64,000 bases of DNA from Bacteroidales bacterium. Lineage in GTDB: Bacteria; Bacteroidota; Bacteroidia; Bacteroidales; F082. Positions 25,759 through 33,221 of the stretch are shown here, piece after piece. A program made the position numbers and the translations under genes. Each line of letters opens with the position of its first letter. Position 1 is the first letter of the stretch. The stretch lies in contig JAFXMK010000036.1 of assembly GCA_017530365.1 (NCBI GenBank), positions 39,886 to 103,885 of the forward strand. The letters run 5' to 3'. The notes under the pieces are model-generated. The model saw only the letters and a program-made list of their open reading frames with translations, was not told the origin of the DNA and searched no databases.

Positions 25759-26600
25759 AGTTTAAAGACTCTCCCGTTCCCTGGATAATTTGAATCATCA
25801 ATAATATACTTCACAAAAGGGAATACATCGGTTGACCGACCTCGTGTAATAACAGAATATAATGCCGTAAGAAGTTGTTGGAAATTCTCTCCCTTTTTAT
25901 TCACGAAATAAAGGAAATCGGCGCCAGTAGGATCCGTACAAGTCTTTTTTTGTTTAATATCAATATATACTAAAACCCCATCATGGAGAGAAACCACCAT
26001 ATTAGGAACTAAATAGGGTGGGCGTTTATTAACTTCTTCCGCACATTTTGCCAAAAACGCATCTATTCCTAGCCCTATTTTTTCACAAATAATGAATCCA
26101 TAAATCTGATCAAGAGGATTATTGAATTGGTTGAATGTTTCTTCTTTTGAGCCCCAAATAACTGTATGAGAACAATACTTACGAAAACTGGCACCTTCAT
26201 TCCCAAATCGTTTCAATTTTTTAACAGACTCTATCTTTGAAAAAGCATCTAACAAATCTGATGTATTCAGTGTACTTTTCACTTCTCCTACCGCAATTAC
26301 ACTTTCACAAGGGTAATAAGACGATTCAGGAGTGTCATTTATAGAAAACACTGGACAGATATCTTTTTCATATATTATGATATCTGTCTGTTTGCTAGTA
26401 TTGTTATCCACGTCAATAACACATCCCGTAGAAACACACACTGCTTGAGGAAATAGTTTTTCAAGTTTTAACCGAACAGCTTGTTCACGAGCCGTACCCA
26501 CCAACACAGGCGTCGTTGCTCGACCTGCTCTAGCAAAACTATTAACCAAATCTTGGGCAAGACTCTGAACAAAATCTTTTGCAGAAAAAGAATTATCCAT
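25755..26600 (-). CDS. DUF6602-like protein with PD-(D/E)XK-type core
   Basis: A 281-aa protein resembling the DUF6602 family: helical start NSFARAGRATTPVLVGTAREQ, then KQTDIIIYEKD (Asp near 71) and VIAVGEVKSTL (Glu-x-Lys near 101), the layout of a restriction-type nuclease core. Many family members sit in defence islands. It is the second gene of the operon: it follows the Cys/His-rich gene by 27 bases and overlaps the RES gene by four. Whether it cleaves nucleic acid or is an inactive sensor cannot be read from the sequence. Confidence 0.7.
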   Translation of the reverse strand: MDNSFSAKDFVQSLAQDLVNSFARAGRATTPVLVGTAREQAVRLKLEKLFPQAVCVSTGCVIDVDNNTSKQTDIIIYEKDICPVFSINDTPESSYYPCESVIAVGEVKSTLNTSDLLDAFSKIESVKKLKRFGNEGASFRKYCSHTVIWGSKEETFNQFNNPLDQIYGFIICEKIGLGIDAFLAKCAEEVNKRPPYLVPNMVVSLHDGVLVYIDIKQKKTCTDPTGADFLYFVNKKGENFQQLLTALYSVITRGRSTDVFPFVKYIIDDSNYPGNGRVFKL

Positions 26601-26627
26601 TATTAAAAGGGGTGTTGACTAATTCTT

Positions 26628-27560
26628 TTATGCAAGTAATGAACTTCTAACCTTCAACTCCTCATATTCATCAAAGAATTCTCTCCAATTACTGTCATCA
26701 TATAATTTCGGAGAATAGCACCAATTACTACATTTTAGAAGAATTCCTTTTATCGTGTCAATATGATAATCACGAGGCACATCGCCTGTGGGAAAATCAA
26801 TTATTATGTTTTTGAACTCTCCGGCTTTGTCATATCTTGTATCGCAACCGAGCAAAAGCAAAAGATTATCAACTTTCGGAATGAGGTTTATGAACAGACA
26901 ATTCAAGGGAGTATTATAATCTTTGTCTAATAAATGTTCTTCAAAATCATTTTCATCTACCATGCAATCTGATGCCGCAATGTCAACTCTTGGCATTGCT
27001 ATCAAACGAAACAGATAATGGTTATCTCCATTACCATTAAAAGCTGCCCATAGGTTATTAACAACTTCATCCATCCTGCGTATGAATGAATGCGAATTAC
27101 TCTCCCTCTCATCTATATCTCTAGAACTCATTCGCAGTTTTTCGTATATGTGCAAGCGTTGTTCTTCTTGATGCCGAACCGCACATGCTGAACGAAAAGC
27201 CAACAACAAGCAATCAAGTTTCGATTCCGGAATACTATTCCGTTTTTCTATCTCTTTGAAAAGGCCGTCATCGTGTTCCTTGCAAAACAGCTTGTATTGC
27301 AGAGCAACCGAAAGACCGACATTATGTCTATTGTAGAAATTCCAATTGCCAGATCTTGGGTCCATGCAGTTATCAACCATCTGGAGAAGGTCGTGTTTTT
27401 CACCACAAATAGACGTCAATATAGGATGTTGTTGTAATAGATGAGACTTTATTGCTTTCGCATTACAACCTGGACAACAACATGTGTACGAATATGTCTT
27501 TGCATACTTCCAAGCTGCCACCAAATTGTCAGAGAAAACATTGGAATCAAAGGTATCCAT
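26628..27560 (-). CDS. Cys/His-rich protein of unknown function, first gene of the HEPN/RES unit
   Basis: A 310-aa protein not assigned to a named family. The N-terminal 110 residues hold CCCPGCNAKAIKSHLLQQH and, further on, FCKEHDDGLFKEIE, a CxxC...SH...CxxH arrangement that looks like a zinc-bound HNH/treble-clef module. The remainder is helical with acidic patches. As the operon's leading gene with a metal-binding module it could be the nucleic-acid-recognising or nicking component. Function is not known. Confidence 0.6.
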   Translation of the reverse strand: MDTFDSNVFSDNLVAAWKYAKTYSYTCCCPGCNAKAIKSHLLQQHPILTSICGEKHDLLQMVDNCMDPRSGNWNFYNRHNVGLSVALQYKLFCKEHDDGLFKEIEKRNSIPESKLDCLLLAFRSACAVRHQEEQRLHIYEKLRMSSRDIDERESNSHSFIRRMDEVVNNLWAAFNGNGDNHYLFRLIAMPRVDIAASDCMVDENDFEEHLLDKDYNTPLNCLFINLIPKVDNLLLLLGCDTRYDKAGEFKNIIIDFPTGDVPRDYHIDTIKGILLKCSNWCYSPKLYDDSNWREFFDEYEELKVRSSLLA

Positions 27561-27677
27561 ATATTATTCGTTTACAAAACAAACACCCACTAAACCACCC
27601 CACCATCTTAAACCACTTCATAGTTTCCACTCTCAACTTCCCAAATATCTATCAACTATATTCTTTCAACTTTATTA

Positions 27678-27860
27678 TTACCGATTCACCCTATTATAAC
27701 TTTCCAACGCCTCCAGCAGCTTCAAAAACAACTCCACTCTCTCCCTCTTCATCTCCCCAGCATTCATAAGTTTCCTGTTATGCTTAATCCAATTCAAATT
27801 CAAACCTCTTTCTTCGGGATTGTTCTTTTGACGGATTCCGATGATTCGTTTCGAAAAACG
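27678..27860 (-). pseudogene. C-terminal remnant of a basic protein in the gap beside DUF6236
   Basis: The 420-base gap contains a minus-strand frame without a start codon. It reads KRIIGIRQKNNPEERGLNL, then NWIKHNRKLMNAGEMKRERV and LFLKLLEALESYNRVNR, and is opened by an in-frame stop. The W...NRKLMNAG...ERV pattern resembles tails of helicase-associated-type proteins, but this is weak. The rest of the gap, including CAACTTT-like stretches near 27640-27670, shows no gene. Confidence 0.45.
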
Positions 27861-27980
27861 GCATCACATCCTCGTATCATCTTAGGCCATCCTTAAAGCC
27901 GTAAGCGCCTAAGCAATCAGCCCAAAACAAACAGCCATAAAACTGCCACAAGCTTTTTATAACACTTAAAATTAGGTTTC

Positions 27981-29033
27981 TCAATCATTAATAAACTCCT
28001 CCAACCTCGTATAGCTTTCACCCCTAACATTCTTGCAAAGCTTATCAACACCTATCAGATATGATGAGTAGGAAGGGTCTCTCCTCTTTTTCGCTCTATA
28101 GAAATCCGCATAAGAGCAGATAGCGCCCATCACAAGACTACCTGCAATCCTCAACAAACTAAATGGATTCCCTTGAATAGAAGAAAGTGTTCCTAAAGTA
28201 GTCAAAGATACAGGAACCCCCGTTGAAATAGCCAGTGCAGGTATGTCTTTCCACTTATCCATACTTTTGCGATATTCTTCTTTCGATTCCATCAATTCAT
28301 TCACGAAATCCATTTCAATCTGACCTGCATGATTAAGATTCGAAATCATGGCAAGATGGCTGGTAAAATCATTAAACTTCTCTCTAAGGAGCTTTCTTTC
28401 ATCTTTACGGTTATTGACAAACGATATCAGGTCGTGCGAACTCACTCCTCCTATGTTTTCGGGAACAACATCTTCCAAAGTGACAGAGCAGAAAAAGCCG
28501 TTGGCATCAGGATCTTGGAGAAATTCACCAAAGTTAGCATTCTCGCAGAAAAAAGGAGTGATCGACCAAGCATCCAAATCATCGGTGCCTCTGTTCAGAT
28601 TCCGAATCCTTGCAACAACCTGCGACAATTTGAACATGTAACCTCTTGCAAGTTCTTTCGAAAGGTGGAGCCACCTAAAATCATCTATGAAATGCTCACC
28701 TATCAAATCAAGATAAGGGTACAACCTGTTGTCAATTTTATCAGGGTGAATCCTTTCTTCCTCAGAAGGGATAAGGCCAGCTGGTAAACGATTGTCTAAT
28801 TTATCACAAAGTCTCAGGAATTCATCAAAAGTTTCTTCTCTATCCTTATCATCGAGTTTAATACTTCTAACAAGGTCTGCATCCACCAGAGCTTTTATTT
28901 CATCGCTATCAATAGGAGTATAATCCTCAGGAACAATCCTATAAACATGATCCCATAGTAGCAAACTTGATTTGACCCATGCCTCATTTTGAAACTCAAT
29001 ATGAGGATAATACAATATTGAATTTGCCTTCAT
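27981..29033 (-). CDS. DUF6236-like protein
   Basis: A 350-aa protein beginning MKANSILYYPHIEFQNEAWVKSSLLLWD, the recognisable opening of the DUF6236 family, found sporadically in accessory regions. The middle is helical and charged; one hydrophobic stretch near 285-310 (IPALAISTGVPVSLTTLG... SLVMGAICSY) could contact a membrane. No catalytic motif is visible. It stands alone, flanked by coding debris on both sides, which fits a horizontally acquired island gene. A defence role is possible from position only. Confidence 0.65.
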   Translation of the reverse strand: MKANSILYYPHIEFQNEAWVKSSLLLWDHVYRIVPEDYTPIDSDEIKALVDADLVRSIKLDDKDREETFDEFLRLCDKLDNRLPAGLIPSEEERIHPDKIDNRLYPYLDLIGEHFIDDFRWLHLSKELARGYMFKLSQVVARIRNLNRGTDDLDAWSITPFFCENANFGEFLQDPDANGFFCSVTLEDVVPENIGGVSSHDLISFVNNRKDERKLLREKFNDFTSHLAMISNLNHAGQIEMDFVNELMESKEEYRKSMDKWKDIPALAISTGVPVSLTTLGTLSSIQGNPFSLLRIAGSLVMGAICSYADFYRAKKRRDPSYSSYLIGVDKLCKNVRGESYTRLEEFIND

Positions 29034-29169
29034 ATTAAATAACCTTTAACCATGCTGCCCGACCATATGGAATGGCGTGCGAGCTTGATATGCAAACCAC
29101 AAGTCACTTCCATCTCGTCCAAACCAATCACCCGCAAAACTCCCCTACACCTTTTGAAAACACTTTCAC

Positions 29170-29622
29170 CTATTCCTCAATCACAAAATGAAAGTCCCCC
29201 CCATCTCCACAAACTCCTTCTTCCCACAAGTTTTCAAGATAATCAGCAAAGTTGTCTTCAACATCAAATTGCGGCCGCCCGACAAGGACAAGCCGCTCAA
29301 CATTTTTAATGATTTCCGCAAGAATGGTTTCTTATATCTCCTCCTCTCCATACTTCATCCGTCGCCCCAGCACCGTGGCGAAGATGATTTTGATATCCGT
29401 CCAGAAGGAATAATTGTGCAGATAATAACGATTGATGCGGACCTTGCCAGGGAAGACAACCTTGTCGTTGTATTCCTGGGATTTCTTTATCTCCACCAAA
29501 TAATCATTCTTAGCTAACATCTTCCCATGCTGAGGAACAAGCATCGAAATATCGACTTCATTTCCTTTAATCCACCAAATCATCGCTTTTGTGAAATCCG
29601 TGCCTGCCTCATAACAAAACAA
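29170..29622 (-). pseudogene. Sugar transferase C-terminal fragment plus trailing remnant
   Basis: The 96-codon frame ending at 29332 carries NDKVVFPGKVRINRYYLHN followed by YSFWTDIKIIFATV. This is the C-terminal tail of PglC-type transferases; compare the tail of the intact gene near 15.6 kb. The catalytic core and membrane helix are missing. After the stop the same frame continues with protein-like sequence (ETILAEIIKNVERLVLVGRP, then EDNFADYLENLWEEGVCGDG) to a stop at 29170, without a start codon. It appears to be the eroded downstream end of the polysaccharide locus. The rest of the 29034-29331 gap shows no gene. Confidence 0.7.
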
Positions 29623-29672
29623 AAACCTCTACCAAAGCAAAGATTTCATTCCAATGCCTATAAGCAGATGCT

Positions 29673-30329
29673 TTATTTAATTAAAGGTTTAGCAGGATTG
29701 CCCACCAAAACAAGGTCATTTTCAACATTTTTTACAACATTTGCACATTGACCTATCAAGTTGCAATTTCCCATTACAACTTTGTTCTTTACACAGCAAT
29801 TGATGCCAAAGAAGTTCATGTTCCCAATATTCAATCCGCTACCAATACACGTATGAGCTGCACAGAAATTACTATCACCTATTATGGTATCATGACCAAC
29901 TAAACAAGCCACATTAAATGTATTGAAACTTCCTATCTGTGCATTACTATTAAATGCACAATTTGCAAGTATTATATTACCATAACCCATTTTTACGCTT
30001 CTTGCTACATACGCTGCTGGATGAATAAAGTTCAAATACTTTTCTCGTGGAATATTAAAGCTATCCCTTAGCTCAGACCTTACCTTGATTAAATCGGAAC
30101 GATATAATAAATATAGGAACTTCACATCTTCATATCCTTCATACTTTTCTTTTGCCTCGTATGAATGACAAAGAATTGGATATTCCAGCACATGATCCAT
30201 AGTTGGGTCATCAAAAGCAAACCCCAATATTTCGGCATTGTAACCAAAACGTTCAATTGCATCAACAATCTGTTCAGCAACAACAACGGCTGTTCCTTTG
30301 CCACCAATAATTATAATTTTGGTTTTCAT
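29673..30329 (-). CDS. NeuD-like sugar acyltransferase (left-handed beta-helix)
   Basis: A 218-aa enzyme with a Rossmann-like N-terminal domain (IIIIGGKGTAVVVAEQI) and a C-terminal hexapeptide-repeat beta-helix (VKMGYGNIILANCAFNSNA...GHDTIIGDSNFCAAHTCIG). The His of GHD is the expected catalytic base. The PglD/NeuD family transfers acetyl or other acyl groups from acyl-CoA to amino sugars. It lies five bases after the ATP-grasp gene and is the last intact gene of the polysaccharide transcript. A second family member is encoded seven genes upstream in the same locus. Confidence 0.85.
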   Translation of the reverse strand: MKTKIIIIGGKGTAVVVAEQIVDAIERFGYNAEILGFAFDDPTMDHVLEYPILCHSYEAKEKYEGYEDVKFLYLLYRSDLIKVRSELRDSFNIPREKYLNFIHPAAYVARSVKMGYGNIILANCAFNSNAQIGSFNTFNVACLVGHDTIIGDSNFCAAHTCIGSGLNIGNMNFFGINCCVKNKVVMGNCNLIGQCANVVKNVENDLVLVGNPAKPLIK

Positions 30330-30334
30330 ATCTT

Positions 30335-31420
30335 TTATCCTTTTATGTTTTCAAATATTTCTTCGTTCTCCAATACGATCGGCTCCACATCCACATCGCG
30401 GAGGAAGATGTAGGGCTTGTCGTAGTGATGGTATTGGTCACGCACTATTCGGTCCGCATTGCCATCCTCGTAAATGGTCATGGTGTCACCAATCAGGTCG
30501 AAACCCACTCGGGTCATCACACCTGTATAGGCCATGTGGCGGATATTGACCTCGGTCACTTTCAGGTTGCCATTCTTGTCCTCCTTTAAGTCAAAACTGA
30601 GAATGCCGTGAGCAGGCACCTGTAGTTTGTTGCAGAGGTACTTGATGCAGTCATCGCAGAACTTGTTAATCTTGTCTTCATTGAGAAAACGAGCGAAGTG
30701 CGTGTTACCTGTGACATGACTTGGGGCTGTGTTGGCCATCACATACTCGGCACACTCCAAGGCGGCACCTTTCACATACTCGTTGTTGTAGTAGAGCATC
30801 TGGTTGGCCAGATGGCGACCGGTAAGAAACTCGCTAACGGTAAACTCTTCTATGCGGCTATTAATGAAAAGCCAAGACTTGTAACTGTCCAGATTGTCCA
30901 ACCGCAAAGAGCCCAGTCCACCAGTACCTTCAGTGGCACGAATCCAACAGGGGAAGCCAATTTCTTTCTCCACTTCCTCAAACTTTGGTTCCTTTTGCGT
31001 CACTTTGATGGTCTTGGGGATAAAGTCGGTGCCTTCGAGCAGCGAGGCCATGATGGCCTTGTCGCGCAAGGACTCACTAAGCAGCTTGCAGCCCATAAAA
31101 GTGGTCACAGGATGTTTGCCGTGCTTTTCGTAATAGTCGCCCCACTCCACAATCTCGGCTTCTGGTTGAACAAAGGCGTAATCAATATGCTTTTCTACAG
31201 CTAACTTCTCGATGAACGGGAAGTAGTCTGGACTGTCGCAACGCGGGCAGACGTAGTATTCATCCACCAACTTACGGCCTTTGGTGTACATAAAGAAGCC
31301 CATGGCTTTCTTGTCGGCGTCGATACCGATGACGTGGTAATCGGGGTGTTTTTCACGAATGACGGTGGCGATGCTTCGAGGCGTCAGCCCACCGATACCT
31401 GTTATTAAAAGAGTTTTCAT
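30335..31420 (-). CDS. ATP-grasp carboxylate-amine ligase
   Basis: A 361-aa ATP-grasp protein related to the carbamoyl-phosphate-synthase large-chain type. The N-terminal domain is Rossmann-like (LLITGIGGLTPRSIATVI). Next come the ATP-binding lobe with FPCWIRATEGTGGLGSLRL (glycine-rich loop) and metal-binding residues in GILSFDLKEDKNGNLKVTEVN. Such enzymes join a carboxylate to an amine using ATP. Within a glycan locus it may attach an amino acid or organic acid to an amino sugar, or make the acyl group. This is inference. Confidence 0.8.
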   Translation of the reverse strand: MKTLLITGIGGLTPRSIATVIREKHPDYHVIGIDADKKAMGFFMYTKGRKLVDEYYVCPRCDSPDYFPFIEKLAVEKHIDYAFVQPEAEIVEWGDYYEKHGKHPVTTFMGCKLLSESLRDKAIMASLLEGTDFIPKTIKVTQKEPKFEEVEKEIGFPCWIRATEGTGGLGSLRLDNLDSYKSWLFINSRIEEFTVSEFLTGRHLANQMLYYNNEYVKGAALECAEYVMANTAPSHVTGNTHFARFLNEDKINKFCDDCIKYLCNKLQVPAHGILSFDLKEDKNGNLKVTEVNIRHMAYTGVMTRVGFDLIGDTMTIYEDGNADRIVRDQYHHYDKPYIFLRDVDVEPIVLENEEIFENIKG

Positions 31421-31439
31421 ATATGTTTCGTTTGATTTC

Positions 31440-31560
31440 TCACAGAGAGTTTATTTCACACAAAGTCATTATTTGTCACACAGATTTCACGGATTTCACA
31501 GATGATTGATTACAATAACCTAACTGTACTATCTGTGTAATCTGTGGCATCTGTGTGACA
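31440..31560. repeat. CACAGAT-type tandem/inverted repeat between two glycan genes
   Basis: Units such as CACACAGAT, TTCACGGAT and TTCACAGAT (about 9 bp) run one way and then the other. The outer arms TGTCACACAGAT (31474-31485) and ATCTGTGTGACA (31549-31560) are perfect complements, so the gap can form a long hairpin inside the transcript. The same family occurs within the next gene upstream. Confidence 0.8.
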
Positions 31561-31561
31561 T

Positions 31562-32596
31562 TTAAATACTATTTATCAGCGTGACCATCCGTTCCATATC
31601 AGTGAGGTCATATCTCTGGTCACATATCAGTGAGAGCTCTGTGTCATATATCTTATTAGCCTCAAAATCCGCTGGAATTAGTGCGGGCTTCGGCCAATGG
31701 ATAGGGCAATAGATTTGAGCCTCAATCAGCTTTTTGCGGACGACATTGCGCTGCTCGGTAGTCTCGAAGAAAATAGGCACAAAAAGAGGTACAGCATTTT
31801 CAGTGAATTCACCCATGAACTTTACGCCTTGAAGGTTATCATGCAGAAAATGTGCGTTCTTTCTACGTTTGCGGCGTATGGCCGACAGGTCTTCTGTCTT
31901 ATACAAGGCATACGACAAATCATCCATCTCATAGTTCTGGTATTTCTCCACCAAATGATGCCCAAACTCCCCATAAAGGTTCAAAAAAGCTTGTTTGTCG
32001 ATGTTTTCATCACCTTCGATGAAGGCTCTCTTCATCCGCATAGCCGTTTCTTTAGAGGCGAGATAAGGACAATGTTTCAGTTGATAATCGCTTACACCAT
32101 TCACCACAGCACCACCAATCACCCCCATCCACTTACGAATACTGACAAACGAGTAGTCAGCCAAAGCCAAATAAGGGTCATTCTCCATCAGAAACGAATG
32201 CGTCCTGTCATACAGGACAATGCTTCCCCGTTCCTTAAACTTTTTTACCGTTTCTACTGATAGCGCATTCTCGTAACCAAAGTAATTAGTCACATAGAAA
32301 ACATCAGTGTAATCTGTGCCATCTGTGTGACAAATTATTTCTGTGCTTTCTGTGTGAACAACATCATAAAAATCAACATGAATTCTGTGTGCCACAAACG
32401 GTGCAAGCATAGAATCGCAGCACCAAGCAGGCATATAGACATTCCGAATCTTCCTTGTCTTAAGGATGTCCTGAATAATCAAATCGATAGCCGTTCGTCC
32501 AGAAATGACATAAACACCATCCCTCTCGGAAACAGCTTGAGGCATATTTCCCTCGAACCAGAACTCACTGCCGATTTCAAGTGTATTTCTTAACAT
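31562..32596 (-). CDS. Divergent DegT-like PLP aminotransferase
   Basis: A 344-aa PLP-fold enzyme. Recognisable parts are the opening VYVISGRTAIDLIIQDIL, NVYMPAWCCDSMLAPF, the cofactor Asp in LYDRTHSF, and the Schiff-base lysine in VSIRKWMGVIGGAVV. It is more distant from classical FdtB/PglE than the aminotransferase near 35 kb. The start at 32596 is chosen over 32614 to reduce overlap with the sugar transferase gene. An in-frame repeat (about 32299-32365) encodes TESTEIICHTDGTDYTDV. Substrate unknown; probably an amino donor step in the glycan repeat unit. Confidence 0.75.
   Translation of the reverse strand: MLRNTLEIGSEFWFEGNMPQAVSERDGVYVISGRTAIDLIIQDILKTRKIRNVYMPAWCCDSMLAPFVAHRIHVDFYDVVHTESTEIICHTDGTDYTDVFYVTNYFGYENALSVETVKKFKERGSIVLYDRTHSFLMENDPYLALADYSFVSIRKWMGVIGGAVVNGVSDYQLKHCPYLASKETAMRMKRAFIEGDENIDKQAFLNLYGEFGHHLVEKYQNYEMDDLSYALYKTEDLSAIRRKRRKNAHFLHDNLQGVKFMGEFTENAVPLFVPIFFETTEQRNVVRKKLIEAQIYCPIHWPKPALIPADFEANKIYDTELSLICDQRYDLTDMERMVTLINSI
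32299..32365. repeat. CACAGAT-type repeat inside the divergent aminotransferase
   Basis: Units like CATCTGTGTGAC, TAATCTGTGC and TTTCTGTGTGAAC encode a His/Thr/Asp-rich insert (HTESTEIICHTDGTDYTDV) in frame. It is the coding version of the repeat at 31440-31560. Confidence 0.75.
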
Positions 32597-33218
32597 ATTG
32601 CGGACGTTGCACATCGCGGGTGTCGTACAAGCTCACATTGCCACTAGTCTCTACGCCCACTCCTTCTCGCTTGAAAACATTCTTAATAGTCATAAAGAAA
32701 ATCCTGATGTCAAGCCACATGGTCAAATGCTGCACATAATAGACATCACACTCCAACTTGTGTTGCCAAGTGATGTTCTTTCGGCCATTCACCTGCGCCC
32801 ATCCTGTCATTCCTGGCCTTACATCATGACGATGGGCTTCCTCGTCAGTATAATACGGCAAATATACCGGCGGCAAAGGTCGCGGACCAATAAAAGCCAT
32901 ATCGCCTTTTAAAATATTAATCAGTTGAGGAAGTTCATCCATGGAGGTGCTCCGGACAAATCTGCCCGCCTTGGTCAGTCTTTCTTTGTCAGGCAGAAGC
33001 TTTCCATTGGCATCCTTTTCATCTGTCATCGACTTGAACTTGATGACTTTGAAAGGCTTCTCGCCTTTACCTATTCTGGTTTGGAAGAAAAAAGCTCCCG
33101 CGCCTTTATTGGCAAAATGCAGCCAAATAGTGACGAAAACGAATAGCGGCGACAAAATAATAATTGCCACCAAAGCACCTATAATGCCGATGACGCGTTT
33201 TAAAAAATATCGATACAT
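32577..33218 (-). CDS. Initiating sugar-phosphate transferase (PglC/WcaJ-type)
   Basis: A 213-aa enzyme with one N-terminal membrane segment (IGALVAIIILSPLFVFVTIW) and the full catalytic core: FFQTRIGKGEKPFKVIKFKS, the Asp-Glu pair in STSMDELPQLINILKGDMAF, IGPRP, and RPGMTGWAQVNGR. It would load the first sugar phosphate onto undecaprenyl phosphate for this locus. It is intact, in contrast to the fragment at the end of the same cluster, and differs in its C-terminus from the 15.6-kb enzyme. Confidence 0.93.
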   Translation of the reverse strand: MYRYFLKRVIGIIGALVAIIILSPLFVFVTIWLHFANKGAGAFFFQTRIGKGEKPFKVIKFKSMTDEKDANGKLLPDKERLTKAGRFVRSTSMDELPQLINILKGDMAFIGPRPLPPVYLPYYTDEEAHRHDVRPGMTGWAQVNGRKNITWQHKLECDVYYVQHLTMWLDIRIFFMTIKNVFKREGVGVETSGNVSLYDTRDVQRPQYVKKYT

Positions 33219-33221
33219 GAT

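Noticed and set aside
27452-27769. Plus-strand frames at 27.5-27.8 kb
   Set aside because: Low-complexity Pro/Ser/His content from repeat-like sequence; the minus strand carries the remnant.
29052-29309. Plus-strand 85-codon frame in the gap before the sugar transferase fragment
   Set aside because: No motif, antisense to the readable remnant on the minus strand.
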